64,000 nt of DNA from Anaeromyxobacter terrae (GTDB lineage Bacteria > Myxococcota > Myxococcia > Myxococcales > Anaeromyxobacteraceae). The first letter of the stretch is position 1. Each line of letters starts with the position of its first letter. The position numbers and the translations under genes were made by a program. The DNA lies in NCBI RefSeq assembly GCF_022690685.1, contig NZ_JALCYY010000019.1:23978-87977 (forward strand). Direction: 5' to 3'. The notes under the pieces are model-generated. The model searched no databases. It was not told the origin of the DNA and saw only the letters and a program-made list of their open reading frames with translations. Positions 7,491 through 16,222 of the stretch are shown here, in pieces.

Positions 7491-9179
7491 CTACCTCGTC
7501 GGAGCCGAGGTCGGGACGACGGCGGGCGGCGTCGTGGGACCGAGGGCCGTGGTGGTGCCGCGGAGCTGCGTCGCCTTCACCTCCGCCTGACGCGAGAGGT
7601 CGATGGATTCGCCGAGGATGCGGCCGAGCTCCTGAGGCGCGTGGAAGCCCATCGAGTTCTCGGCGGCCACGAAGTCGAGGCGCCACTGCGCGGCGCGCTG
7701 CAGCCGCTCGAGCTCCTGCAGCGCGGGCGTCTTCGCGACGACGTCGCGCCAGGCGGCGAGCAGGTTCGCCTTCACCTCGGCGTCCATCTTCTTGTCCTGC
7801 TCCTCCTTCGCGAGCTTCTGGAAGCTCTCCTGCTTCTCCAGGCTCTCCTTCGCCTTCGCGACCGCCGCGGCACGGTTCTTGTCGTCGTACGGCTTCCGCG
7901 CGGCGACGATGGCGTCGATCATCGCGACCGCCGCCTTCCCGGCGCGGGTGAGCAGCGCGAAGTGGCGGTCCTGGATGGCCGTGACGCGGGCCTTCAGCTC
8001 GTCGTCGTTGTACGGGTGGCAGTTCGCGCAAGCGCGGTTCGGCTGCAGGAGCGGACTGCGAACCCAGTGGTCGGAGTACTTGAGCGCGCCCTCGCGCTTG
8101 TACGGCATGTGGCAGTCGGCGCACGTGACGCCGCTCCGGGCGTGGATCCCCTGGCTCCACACCTCGAACTCGGGGTGCTGCGCCTTGAGGACCTCGAACC
8201 CGGTCTCGGCGTGCGTCCAGTCCTTGAACCGCTGCCCCTTCACCTGCAGGTTGTCGTACAGGTGCTCGGCCTGCTCCATCTTGAGCCCCTCGGCCCAGGG
8301 GAACAGCAGCGTCATTCCCTTGCCGCAGAAGTACTCGACGTGGCACTGCCCGCACACGAACGCCCGCTTCTCCTGGCGCGTCGAGTCGAGGTTCGGATCG
8401 TACGGCTTCGACTTGTCGCCCTTCCGCCACCGGTCGATGGACGGCAGCTGCGACACGTCCGCGCCGGACGCGGCGAGCTTCTGGATGCCGGCGATGAAGC
8501 CTGGGCGCGTGACGCGCAGCTCCATCGACGACGGATCGTGGCAGTCGACGCACGACACCGGGTGCACTTTCCCGCCGCCGAGATCCTGGAGCGCCTTGTG
8601 CGCGTCCCAGTAGCCCAGCTCGGCGACCTTCGCGAGCCCGGCCTGGATCTGCTCGGCCTCGTTCGCCTGGGGCGCGGCCTCCTTCCCGTACTTCCGGTAG
8701 AGCGGCATGATCGACGCGTGGCAGTGGAGACAGTTGCCGGACTGCTTCGCCTCGGCACGCACGTTGCGCTTCGTGTCCTCCTGGTCTTTGAGCGCCCACG
8801 CGTGGCCCCGGCGGTCGCGGTAGTCGACGGAGAAGAGGTAGCCGGCGAAGACGCGCGTCAGCCACGGGTCGCGCTTCGCCTTCTGCGGCGGCATCTCCCC
8901 CTCGGTCGTGCCGACAGCGCCGCCGTACTTCGTGCTCGTCCGCTCGGCCGTGCGCTTGTAGTCGTCGAACTCGCGGGGCCAGTTCTTGCCCCACTTCTCG
9001 GGGTCGGTGTCGTTCTCGGTGACCTCGGCGACCTTCACGAACGAGTACTTCGCCTCGGACTTCCGCTCGCTGATGTTGACGAGCAACGCTGCGACCGCCA
9101 CCGCCACGAGCGCGAAGACGCCGGTCACGAGCGCGATGAGGAGCCCGCGGTTCTTCGTGAGCTGTTTTTCGGGCGACAT
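7491..9179 (-). CDS. nrfA: Ammonia-forming cytochrome c nitrite reductase, CX2CH type
   Basis: 562 residues; AAGGAG precedes the ATG. It reduces nitrite to ammonium with six electrons at the outer face of the membrane. An N-terminal hydrophobic segment (about residues 12-35) acts as signal or anchor. Five haem motifs are present: CLHCH at 150, CVDCH at 210, CGQCH at 276, CADCH at 353 and CANCH at 384. The diagnostic KAQH motif lies at 332-335 between haems three and four. The first, active-site haem uses CX2CH instead of the CX2CK of the E. coli enzyme, a variant known in some bacteria. The C-terminus has a Thr/Pro-rich extension. It follows nrfH by 45 bases. Confidence 0.95.
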   Translation of the reverse strand: MSPEKQLTKNRGLLIALVTGVFALVAVAVAALLVNISERKSEAKYSFVKVAEVTENDTDPEKWGKNWPREFDDYKRTAERTSTKYGGAVGTTEGEMPPQKAKRDPWLTRVFAGYLFSVDYRDRRGHAWALKDQEDTKRNVRAEAKQSGNCLHCHASIMPLYRKYGKEAAPQANEAEQIQAGLAKVAELGYWDAHKALQDLGGGKVHPVSCVDCHDPSSMELRVTRPGFIAGIQKLAASGADVSQLPSIDRWRKGDKSKPYDPNLDSTRQEKRAFVCGQCHVEYFCGKGMTLLFPWAEGLKMEQAEHLYDNLQVKGQRFKDWTHAETGFEVLKAQHPEFEVWSQGIHARSGVTCADCHMPYKREGALKYSDHWVRSPLLQPNRACANCHPYNDDELKARVTAIQDRHFALLTRAGKAAVAMIDAIVAARKPYDDKNRAAAVAKAKESLEKQESFQKLAKEEQDKKMDAEVKANLLAAWRDVVAKTPALQELERLQRAAQWRLDFVAAENSMGFHAPQELGRILGESIDLSRQAEVKATQLRGTTTALGPTTPPAVVPTSAPTR

Positions 9180-9224
9180 GGAGGAGCTCCTTCTCTGCTT
9201 GCGTGCGATCGAGTGCGCGGTGGA

Positions 9225-9680
9225 TCAGCGGAGGTGGCCGACGGAGCGGTGGCAGCGGACGCACGAGGTGTCGCGCCCATGCGCGATGTCCTCGACGAGA
9301 GTGGCGTGACAGCGGCGGCAGTTGTCCTCGACGATCCTGGCGCTCTCGGGTCGCGCCTTGAGCGTGTCGGGATATCCGCCCAGCGTGAAGGCCAACGAAT
9401 GGTGATAGCCGTTGATCGCCTTCACGAGGTACTTCGAGATGGGGAACGCCGGCGTGTGGCAGTCGTTGCACGTCGCGGCGCGGTGGTGCGGCGCCGCCTG
9501 CCATCCGGCGTAGTAGCTCACCATCACGTGGCAGTTGGCGCACGTCGCGGGGTCGTTGCCGAGGTACGACGATCCCTTCGCGTATTCGAACGCATACGCG
9601 GTCAGCCCGATCACGAGGCCGGCGGCGGCCGCCAGGACGATCGGGATCGGGAGAGCGGAGCTGCCGCGGCTCTTCGCCAT
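9225..9680 (-). CDS. nrfH: NrfH, tetrahaem quinol dehydrogenase of the NapC/NirT family
   Basis: 151 residues with GAGGAG before the ATG. One transmembrane helix (about residues 11-32) anchors it in the inner membrane, followed by four haem motifs: CANCH (47-51), CNDCH (71-75), CRRCH (121-125) and CVRCH (140-144). M53, two residues after the first motif, corresponds to the methionine that ligates haem 1 in Desulfovibrio NrfH. It takes electrons from menaquinol and passes them to NrfA. It is the first gene of the nrfHA pair. Confidence 0.93.
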   Translation of the reverse strand: MAKSRGSSALPIPIVLAAAAGLVIGLTAYAFEYAKGSSYLGNDPATCANCHVMVSYYAGWQAAPHHRAATCNDCHTPAFPISKYLVKAINGYHHSLAFTLGGYPDTLKARPESARIVEDNCRRCHATLVEDIAHGRDTSCVRCHRSVGHLR

Positions 9681-10032
9681 GGACTCCTCGAATGTTGCCG
9701 CGCCTTCCGGAGGTACGTGCCGTCTTCGCGACGCTATCGCGGACGCACGCGCCCACTCGGCTCCTGAAGGGGGATGCGCCCTCGTGCGCAGTCCTGCCTG
9801 TGGAGCGCCCGTTCGCTCGTCAGGGACCGGCCTCGAGCTGCCGGTACGAACGTTCACGCCGTGAGCGTGCCGTGGCCTCCTCTTGCGACGGCACGCACGT
9901 TGCTCATGGACCCCTCGTCCGCTGCGCCCTCGGAGCCGATACCGCCGGTCAGCTTCACTGATCGAAAAGGTGCAAGACGGGCCGTCCACCTCTCCCTCTA
10001 TCGAGCGGGCGCCGCCGGACATTCTTCCTTGT
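9681..10032. other. nrfHA upstream region
   Basis: A 352-base gap before nrfH and after the LamG-protein gene, both read on the minus strand. It must hold the nrfHA promoter and contains a 32-base inverted repeat described separately. I looked for clear FNR (TTGAT-N4-ATCAA) or sigma-54 elements reading toward nrfH and found no good match. A TGATCGAAAA patch lies near 9959-9968. Confidence 0.5.
9865..9896. promoter_or_regulatory. Perfect 9-base inverted repeat upstream of nrfH
   Basis: gcgtgccgt at 9865-9873 and its exact complement at 9888-9896 are separated by 14 bases. Centre-to-centre spacing is 23 bases, close to two helical turns, as expected for a dimeric regulator. It lies about 185 bases before the nrfH start. 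It could instead be a stem-loop ending the upstream transcript, but there is no T run. Confidence 0.4.
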
Positions 10033-12141
10033 TCATGCACGGACGCCGCGTGCGACGGTCACGTCGCGAACTTTCATACGATAACCGCGCCCGTCGCCAC
10101 CCCTTCGTCGACGGAGCTCGAGCACAGCCAGCAGGATCCACGCAAGCGATGGCTCCCCACCCATGCCGCAGCCGCAGCCCTCGCTCGGATGCGATGCTTC
10201 GCCGGCCGGCGAGCTCACGTCCGCGCACGCCGGCCACTCGGGAAGGCTGCAATCGGCGGCGCAGCTCCTGGTCTGGGTTCCGCCTGGCGCGCTGGCGCAG
10301 GCTCTCGACTCGGTCGTGGCCTGTACGCAGGCGAACCCATCGTCGGAGATGCCGTCCGCGTCGTCGTCCCTCCCGTTGCACAGCTCCACGCCGGCGCCGA
10401 GGGCCGCTTCCAGGATCTCCTGGGCCGTGCGCGCATGGTCGTGGACGACGACGGCATCGATGGCGCCTACCATGCCCGCGCCGATCACCAGGTCGGAGTC
10501 GTTCACGCCGGCGCCGAGCGGAACGCCCAGCGGGCGCGCCACGTCGAGCGCGCCGTCGATATAGAGCCGGGCGGTCATCACCATGGCGTCGTGAACGGCG
10601 GCGACGTGGTGCCAGCGCCCGTCATCTATCCGACGCGTCCCCACGGACTCCGCCAGGCCGCCGCCGGGCTTCGTGAACGAGTAGGCGAGGACGCCGGGGT
10701 TTGGTGCGGTCCGCGAGGTGACGTACAGGCCGTAGTTGCGAAGCGTCGAGGCTCCCTTCTCGACGATCGTCGCGTCAGCGGCGGGCGTCACCTCGACACG
10801 CACGAACGCCTCGATCGTGAGCGAGCCGGCGCGATCGAGGGTCGCCGCGTGCGGAACCCGGACCTGCGCGCCAGTGCCCGCGGGCAAGCGCACCGCGGCG
10901 GGTCCGGTGGCGGCGTCTTCGACGGTGAGCGCGGCGCCGTTCTCGAGGATGGCGTCGTTGCCGTAGAACGAGGCGTCGAGCGTGACCGTGCCCCGGCGCT
11001 CGTTCATCGGCAGGTCGAGGACCTGGTAGCGCCCCTCGTCGCCGGGCAGCGAGAAGCGGACGCGTCTCCGGACGAGGTCGCGGGCGAAGGTGCCGGCCGC
11101 GCTGTCCCAGTGCGTGTAGTAGAGGTAAGGCGAGCGGCCGGTCCGCTCGAAGCTGCGGCTCGGATCCCCTGGCTGGAGCAGCGACGGATACCCGCGCATG
11201 ACGATCGCGCCTGGCGTCCACCAGAGGTCGGTCGGCATGATGACCTCGCGGCGTGGCCAGCTCGTCAGCGACTCGGACGCGGTGAAGTGGAAACCGGTCG
11301 GCCCGCCGTCGGTGCCGACGAGCAGGTACTTGCGGAGATAGCCGTTGTAGCTGAGGCTCGACGACATCTTGCCGATCTGGCCCTGCTGCAGGACCGGGCA
11401 GATGCCACGGTCGAGGACGATCGAGAACTCGCTGCCGTTCCAGCCGCGCCACGAGGCCGGGTCCGCGAGATCACCCGTCCGCATCAGGCACACGCCCCAG
11501 TCCGTCTGCGCCTTCTTCGCCTCGACGTGCATGAGCGCGTAGTAGTACCCGTCCGAAGACAGGATGTTCGACGGCTCGAAGAAGCCGAACGGCCCCGTCG
11601 TATTGCCTGGGTCGTAGTCGTAGGGGGACGACGCGATGACGTTCGCCGGCGGCAGGAGCGGGTCGACGTGGCGGAACGTCGTCCCGCCGTCCCGGGAGAC
11701 GATCAGCGTCACCGCGTTCCACCAGCAATTGAAGAGGTCGCTCGAGTTGCAGTTGGCGTGCTCCCACCCGTGATACTCGTCGTGTACGAGCCCGTAGACG
11801 GTGTTGCCGTCGAGCGTGTACGTCGAGAAGAGCCACTCCGCGTCGTCGTAGCGACGGGGGTCGGGGTCGTGGTGAGAGGATAGCGCCGGCGCGGAGCAGT
11901 CGCGGATGACCTCCTTCAGGTTGTCGCCGGTCGATTGAAACAGCTCGAAGTGCCCTGCCATGAGATGGACCCGGCCGCTCGCGTCCACGAACGCGCGCGC
12001 GGGGTGATCGGGGATGTCCTCCATCCCGCACCGCTGTCCGTCGTTCCAGGCCATGACGATCTCTTCGGGCCCCAGCTCGACCGTCACCTGCGCGATCGCG
12101 GGCAGCGGCGCGAGGAGAACGAAGAAGAGTGCGGCGCGCAT
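10033..12141 (-). CDS. Secreted protein with LamG-like and MopE-type motifs and MYXO-CTERM-like tail
   Basis: 702 residues. The signal peptide is MRAALFFVLLAPLPAIAQ. The N-terminal ~400 residues resemble a glycosidase-like beta-propeller (TLIVSRDGGTTF, WWTPGAIVMRG). Residues about 430-620 form a LamG/concanavalin-like domain (GSLTIEAFVRV, DGRWHHVAAVHDA, ARLYIDG). A MopE-type metal-binding motif follows (CNGRDDDADGISDDGFAC). The C-terminus has a cysteine cluster CGCG, a hydrophobic stretch SLAWILLAVLEL and RRRR, as in MYXO-CTERM sorting tails, but about 20 residues extend beyond the arginines. It probably sits on the cell surface and may bind or cut polysaccharide. The start ATG follows a distant GGAG. 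Confidence 0.75.
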   Translation of the reverse strand: MRAALFFVLLAPLPAIAQVTVELGPEEIVMAWNDGQRCGMEDIPDHPARAFVDASGRVHLMAGHFELFQSTGDNLKEVIRDCSAPALSSHHDPDPRRYDDAEWLFSTYTLDGNTVYGLVHDEYHGWEHANCNSSDLFNCWWNAVTLIVSRDGGTTFRHVDPLLPPANVIASSPYDYDPGNTTGPFGFFEPSNILSSDGYYYALMHVEAKKAQTDWGVCLMRTGDLADPASWRGWNGSEFSIVLDRGICPVLQQGQIGKMSSSLSYNGYLRKYLLVGTDGGPTGFHFTASESLTSWPRREVIMPTDLWWTPGAIVMRGYPSLLQPGDPSRSFERTGRSPYLYYTHWDSAAGTFARDLVRRRVRFSLPGDEGRYQVLDLPMNERRGTVTLDASFYGNDAILENGAALTVEDAATGPAAVRLPAGTGAQVRVPHAATLDRAGSLTIEAFVRVEVTPAADATIVEKGASTLRNYGLYVTSRTAPNPGVLAYSFTKPGGGLAESVGTRRIDDGRWHHVAAVHDAMVMTARLYIDGALDVARPLGVPLGAGVNDSDLVIGAGMVGAIDAVVVHDHARTAQEILEAALGAGVELCNGRDDDADGISDDGFACVQATTESRACASAPGGTQTRSCAADCSLPEWPACADVSSPAGEASHPSEGCGCGMGGEPSLAWILLAVLELRRRRGGDGRGYRMKVRDVTVARGVRA

Positions 12142-12546
12142 GTGAGCAGGATACGCTCCGTGAAGGAGCCGGTCTCGAACCCGCACCGGCAACCGGCGTT
12201 CACATCTGACGCACGCGATCGAGCGACCATGGCGTTCCGTCACGATGGCCCGGCCACGATCGTGTCACCCGAAGGCACCGTAGGCCCGTCCGGCGTCACC
12301 CGGAGCGGTCGAGTGACCCTCGCGGCCGGACCCTCGCGCGCCCATGCAGGAACGCCATTCTCAATGGCCACAGCAGCGGCCTTCCCGCTTCGACCCCGAG
12401 TGAGGGCTGCGCCGTGCCGCACGTCGCGATGGTGCACGAGCGACGGGCACCCATTCTCCCCTCTCCCCGCCCGTACTTGGAGTGAGAGCATTGCACTCCA
12501 AGCGAAGGCGCCTCGCGTCCTCGTATCCGGCGCCGAGGAGGACGAG
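12142..12546. other. Divergent promoter region between LamG protein and nucleotidase
   Basis: 405 bases between genes transcribed away from each other. It contains a perfect inverted repeat at 12476-12502 (separate entry) and the nucleotidase ribosome site GAGGAGG. Short frames inside it have no recognisable product. Confidence 0.5.
12476..12502. promoter_or_regulatory. Perfect 9-base inverted repeat before the nucleotidase gene
   Basis: cttggagtg (12476-12484), nine-base spacer, then the exact complement cactccaag (12494-12502). It ends 44 bases before the ATG, a typical place for an operator or a leader hairpin. The factor is unknown. Confidence 0.45.
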
Positions 12547-14142
12547 ATGAAACGGCTGCTCCGCAGGACGGTCCTGGCACTCACCGCGATCGCGCTGCTC
12601 GTCGGACCCGTGCTGGCGAGCGACACCACCGTCACGATCCTGAGCGTCGACGACACGCACGCGAACCTGCACGCCGGTGGCCCCAAGGACGCGAACCTCG
12701 ACGGCACGCTGGGCGGTATCGCGAAGGCCGTGACCGTCGTCGCGCAGGAGCGCGCCGCAAATCCGGGAGCGCTCTTTCTTCACGCGGGTGACTCGTTCTT
12801 CGGCGACGCCTACTTCGGCGCGACGCTCGGCGCGATCGAGCTGCAGCTCCTGAAGGCCGCCGGGGTCGACGCGATGGCGCTCGGCAATCACGAGTTCTGG
12901 ATCGGGGTCGACGGGCTCCTCTTCGGCTACGCGACGGCGTTTCCCGGGGGCGTGGGCGGGTTCCCGCTCCTGTGCGCCAACCTCGCGCGGCCGGTGCCGT
13001 TCGTCTCGGCGCACACGATGCTCCAGGCCGGCGACGTGAACGTCGGCGTGTTCGGCCTCATGACGCCTCACGACGCGATCACCAACGAGCAGACGGACTT
13101 CATCGTCACTGGTGGGGAGCTGTCGGAGCTCAGCGAGATCGCGGCGGGCGAGGTGAGCCAGCTTCGAAGCGAGGGAGCGAAGGTGGTGATCCTGCTGTCG
13201 CACCTCGGCATCGAGCTCGACCGGTTCATCGCCGACAACGTGACCGGAATCGACGCGATCATGGGCGGCCACGATCACTACGTGCTCGCCGAGACCTGGA
13301 ACGGGGTCCCCATCGTCCATGCCGGCGCGTACTACCGCCACGTCGGCAAGGTGACCCTCTCGGTCGGCGACACCGAGACGACCGCGCTCTCCCGCGAGGT
13401 CATCGCGGTCGACGACTCGATCCCGGCCGCTCCGTCCCTCGCGGCAGCGGTGAGAGGATGGCAGGCGTGGATCCAGCAGACCTACGGGAACGCGCTCGGA
13501 CCGGACTTCTTCTGGGACCCTATCGCCTACGCGACGGAGGACGTGACGAACGAGATCAACTTCCGGAGCACTCGCCGGGACACCGGGACGGGGAATCTCG
13601 TGACCGACGCGATGCGCTGGCGGACGGGGACGGACCTCGCCTTCACGGTGAACGGGCAGACGCCGCAGGGGCTCTTCGCCGGCCCCATTGTCGCGGACGA
13701 CCTGTATCGCGTCGTCGCGCTCGGGATCGATCCCTCCAAGCCGATCCTCGGCTGGCCTCTGGTGAAGTTCTCGCTGACCGGGGAGCAGGTCCTCGCGGCG
13801 CTCGAGGCGACGATCCACGTGTCGCTGAGCGACGACGACTTCATCGCGCAGGTCTCGGGCATGAAGTACACCTACGACTCGAGTCGCGACGCGGGTGAGA
13901 GGGTCCTGTCTGCCCGGATCGGCCACGAGGGGCTCGATCCGAGCGCGGAGTACTCCGTCACCACGAACGCGCTGTTGTTCCGGTCGCTCGGGGAGATGTT
14001 CGGGATCGAGCCGAAGGACCCCGAGTTCCTGAACGACTACGAATACTGGGTGCTCCGCGACTACGTCACGATGCTCGGGAACGTCGAATACAAGGGCGAG
14101 AGCCGCGTGAAGGACATCGCGCCGGGGTACGCTCGGCACTGA
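12547..14142 (+). CDS. Periplasmic 5'-nucleotidase / UshA-family phosphoesterase
   Basis: 531 residues; GAGGAGG precedes the ATG. Signal peptide about residues 1-25 (ALLVGPVLA). The metallophosphatase domain shows SVDDTHANLH, LHAGDSFFGD, ALGNHEFW, LLSHLG and GGHDHY, the residues that bind the two-metal centre. The C-terminal half is a 5'-nucleotidase substrate domain, with FRSTRRDTGTGNLVTDAMRW containing the GNLVTDA motif. It should hydrolyse nucleotides or related phosphate esters outside the cytoplasm to recover phosphate and nucleosides. It stands alone, with its own upstream inverted repeat. Confidence 0.9.
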   Translation: MKRLLRRTVLALTAIALLVGPVLASDTTVTILSVDDTHANLHAGGPKDANLDGTLGGIAKAVTVVAQERAANPGALFLHAGDSFFGDAYFGATLGAIELQLLKAAGVDAMALGNHEFWIGVDGLLFGYATAFPGGVGGFPLLCANLARPVPFVSAHTMLQAGDVNVGVFGLMTPHDAITNEQTDFIVTGGELSELSEIAAGEVSQLRSEGAKVVILLSHLGIELDRFIADNVTGIDAIMGGHDHYVLAETWNGVPIVHAGAYYRHVGKVTLSVGDTETTALSREVIAVDDSIPAAPSLAAAVRGWQAWIQQTYGNALGPDFFWDPIAYATEDVTNEINFRSTRRDTGTGNLVTDAMRWRTGTDLAFTVNGQTPQGLFAGPIVADDLYRVVALGIDPSKPILGWPLVKFSLTGEQVLAALEATIHVSLSDDDFIAQVSGMKYTYDSSRDAGERVLSARIGHEGLDPSAEYSVTTNALLFRSLGEMFGIEPKDPEFLNDYEYWVLRDYVTMLGNVEYKGESRVKDIAPGYARH

Positions 14143-14342
14143 GCGGGGCAGTCAGCACCTGACGCGCTTGTTCCGCCCCAGCTGAACACCGACACGATCG
14201 GCTCCTGGCCGAGGAGGCGATCCTCCGCGCAACGCCGTGGGGCGAGGGCGAGCGCCTCCAACACTCCAAGCCCCCGCCAAGGTCTACCTCGGACGTCGCG
14301 CCGGCCAGGTCGTCAGCGGTCGACGGCTAAGACGTCTGCGGT

Positions 14343-14876
14343 TCACCAGAACCGATACCGAAGCGCGAGATCGATGGCCGGCAGCACCGAAGGCGTCTCG
14401 AGGTCGAGACCGCACCCTCCGAACCACTCACCCGGCTGCGACTCGCACGGTGCCTTCTCCTCGCGGGTGAGGAACTGGATTCCGCCGCCGAGCTGCAGCT
14501 CGACCGAGCTCCACTTCCACTCATAACCTGCCGTTAGTGCGAAATAGTCCATTTTATCTGCACCGCCGCCCTTGGAGGTCTCGCTGTACAGGAGATACGC
14601 CGCCTCCAGGTACGGCGTCGAGCGTCGCCCCTCGCGCAGCTCGAGTAACACCTCGGGAGCAACGAGGGTTTGAGCCTCCCCGTCGATGGTCGTGTAGATT
14701 CCGAACAACCCGAACGCCAGGCCCGACCCAATGCGAACGAGAAGCTCTGGCGCGGTGAGGATCGGAGGGATGACTCCGCACTTCACGCCGATGCTGGGGG
14801 AGCGATCCGGGTTCACATCCCGCGCGACCGCGGGCGCCGCGGCCAATGCGAAAAGGGCTAGGGCGAGCGATCTCAC
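14343..14876 (-). CDS. Putative small outer-membrane beta-barrel protein
   Basis: 177 residues from a GTG start with weak ribosome site. Signal peptide MRSLALALFALAAAPAVA. The mature part alternates hydrophobic and polar residues (TPYLEAAYLLYSE, DYFALTAGYEWKWSSVELQ), as in short barrels, and ends RYRFW, a typical terminal aromatic signal for the Bam machinery. One disulfide pair may lie in APCESQPGEWFGGCG. No specific family is recognised, and function is unknown. Confidence 0.65.
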   Translation of the reverse strand: MRSLALALFALAAAPAVARDVNPDRSPSIGVKCGVIPPILTAPELLVRIGSGLAFGLFGIYTTIDGEAQTLVAPEVLLELREGRRSTPYLEAAYLLYSETSKGGGADKMDYFALTAGYEWKWSSVELQLGGGIQFLTREEKAPCESQPGEWFGGCGLDLETPSVLPAIDLALRYRFW

Positions 14877-15016
14877 GTCTCAAGCGTACATGTCTCGCAG
14901 TGTGTTCCGTGTCGTCATCGTCGGTCTTGGATGGGCCGTTCTGCGAGCGATGTGCAGCGACCCACGGCGGACGGACGTTCGAATATGAGCGCATCCCATC
15001 CGGACGAATTTGCGCG

Positions 15017-15223
15017 TTCCTGAGGCTGTATTCCGAAGGCCTGGAACAGCAATGGGACCGCTCCATCGATCCTCACTGCAATGCGAGGGTCACTGCCATG
15101 GCGGCGACCGCGGACCGCATCTACGTGGTCGGCTGGTTCACGGGAGAAGCTGACCTCGGCATTGGCGATCCGGTCGGCTCCTCGGCACGTCGCGACAGCT
15201 TCCTGCTGAGCATCGCGCGTTGA
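15017..15223 (+). pseudogene. Remnant of an SBBP/beta-propeller repeat protein
   Basis: The segment reads LRLYSEGLEQQWDRSI, then ARVTAMAATADRIYVVGWF and TGEADLG, and stops at 15223. This is the pattern of one blade from secreted bacterial propeller proteins (speaker strand, AVAV strand, VVGxFxGxxDFG strand). Only one blade is left, and the upstream open frame (to 14846) has no signal peptide or ribosome site. It is most simply the C-terminal scrap of a deleted gene; a short real gene cannot be excluded. Confidence 0.5.
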
Positions 15224-15345
15224 GAGCGCGAACCCGGCGGCAGAGGGACCTCACGATCGAGCCGCGCCAGGTCCGGTCGCACCGCCAGGATCGCCTCAGC
15301 GTCGGTTCGGTACCGGCTTCGCCTCCCGAACCCTCACCAACGCGA

Positions 15346-15374
15346 GCGGGGAGCCCCTACTCCGGGCTCCCCGC
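15346..15374 (-). terminator. Strong GC hairpin after the W/Y-rich protein gene
   Basis: An 11-base perfect stem (gcggggagccc and complement) with a seven-base loop, 30 bases past the stop at 15404. No T run follows, but stem strength and position suit termination. It would work in either direction, also serving the remnant to its left. Confidence 0.6.
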
Positions 15375-15403
15375 CGCGTGAAGGCTCTGTCTCGAGCGAG
15401 GCG

Positions 15404-16222
15404 TCAGCGATCGTGACCGCGACCCCGCCCCTCGTCCCCGTGCCGCTGGCCGTTGTCGTGCGGTCCAGGGTCGTTCCCGCGACGGTCGTTCCCGCGACCG
15501 TCGTTGCCGCGACGGTCGTCTCCGCGACGGTCGTCCCGCGGCGGCGGACCCGACCAACGCCGATGGTCAGGCCCCTGCGGATACGGCTCGGCCCGCGGGG
15601 GACCCCGGCCTGGGCCCTCGTACGGCTCGAACCGCGTCCGCGTCACTTCCTCACGCGGCCGGTACCGATAGTGCTCGGAGCGGATCTCGCGCTGCATCTC
15701 GGGCGCGCGAGGATAGCGGTCACCCGCGTAGCCCCGCTGGTAGACGGGCAGCGGCGCGGGGCGCGGGGCGCCATGGCGGTCCCATCGATCCCATCCGCGG
15801 CGACGCCCTTCCCAGTCGCGGCCCCAGTGCTGTCCCCAGCGCGGCGGCGCGTCGGCGCGCCATCCGCGGAAGTACGGCGGAGGCTGCCGGTAGTAGCGCA
15901 CCGGGACGCGCAGCACGTAGAGCGGGACGTGCTCGGGCTGCACCACGTACCACGGCCCGTCGTACCAGCTGCTCACGTACCAGTCGTCGCCCTGGAGCAC
16001 CCAGTAGGCGCCGTCGTAGAAGAAGTAGTTCGAGCTCGCTCGAGGGGCGTAATAGACGGGATACCCCGGCACCGCGACGAGCTCCGGATAGGCCGGTACG
16101 TTGATGCCGATCTGGATGCTGGGCATCGCGATGCCGACGCCCACGGAGACCTGAGCCTGGGCCGAAGGGGCCGAGGTCAGCGACCCGAGCAGCAGCGACG
16201 ATGCGACGAGCAGGTAGCGCAT
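15404..16222 (-). CDS. Secreted W/Y-rich protein with Arg/Asp/Gly repeat tail
   Basis: 272 residues with a very good AGGAGG ribosome site. Signal peptide about residues 1-24 (LLVASSLLLGSLTSAPSAQA). A central domain (YPVYYAPRASSNYFFYDG, then DDWYVSSWYDGPWYVV and VPVRYYRQPPPYF) is common in small secreted proteobacterial proteins of unknown function. The last ~110 residues are extremely rich in R, D, G and P, with repeats of RRGDD/RRGND. The tail should be disordered and highly charged, perhaps binding polyanions or metal. No enzymatic motif seen. Confidence 0.75.
   Translation of the reverse strand: MRYLLVASSLLLGSLTSAPSAQAQVSVGVGIAMPSIQIGINVPAYPELVAVPGYPVYYAPRASSNYFFYDGAYWVLQGDDWYVSSWYDGPWYVVQPEHVPLYVLRVPVRYYRQPPPYFRGWRADAPPRWGQHWGRDWEGRRRGWDRWDRHGAPRPAPLPVYQRGYAGDRYPRAPEMQREIRSEHYRYRPREEVTRTRFEPYEGPGRGPPRAEPYPQGPDHRRWSGPPPRDDRRGDDRRGNDGRGNDRRGNDPGPHDNGQRHGDEGRGRGHDR
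15469..15543 (-). repeat. Five 15-base coding repeats
   Basis: Units of ggtcgttcccgcgac and close variants begin at 15469, 15484, 15499, 15514 and 15529, encoding the RRGN/DD pentapeptides. Copy number may vary by slippage. Confidence 0.85.

Noticed and set aside
7641..9767. 708-codon plus-strand frame over nrfHA
   Set aside because: The minus strand contains nine haem-binding motifs; the plus frame is an antisense artefact of high GC.
9883..11883. Long plus-strand open frame over the LamG-protein gene
   Set aside because: No domain, no ribosome site; the minus-strand protein has a signal peptide, MopE motif and sorting tail.
12361..14139. 592-codon minus-strand frame over the nucleotidase
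   Set aside because: The plus strand has complete phosphoesterase motifs and a signal peptide.
15469..15543. Short tandem repeats that could suggest a CRISPR array
   Set aside because: Units are 15 bases with no spacers and encode a repetitive protein tail.
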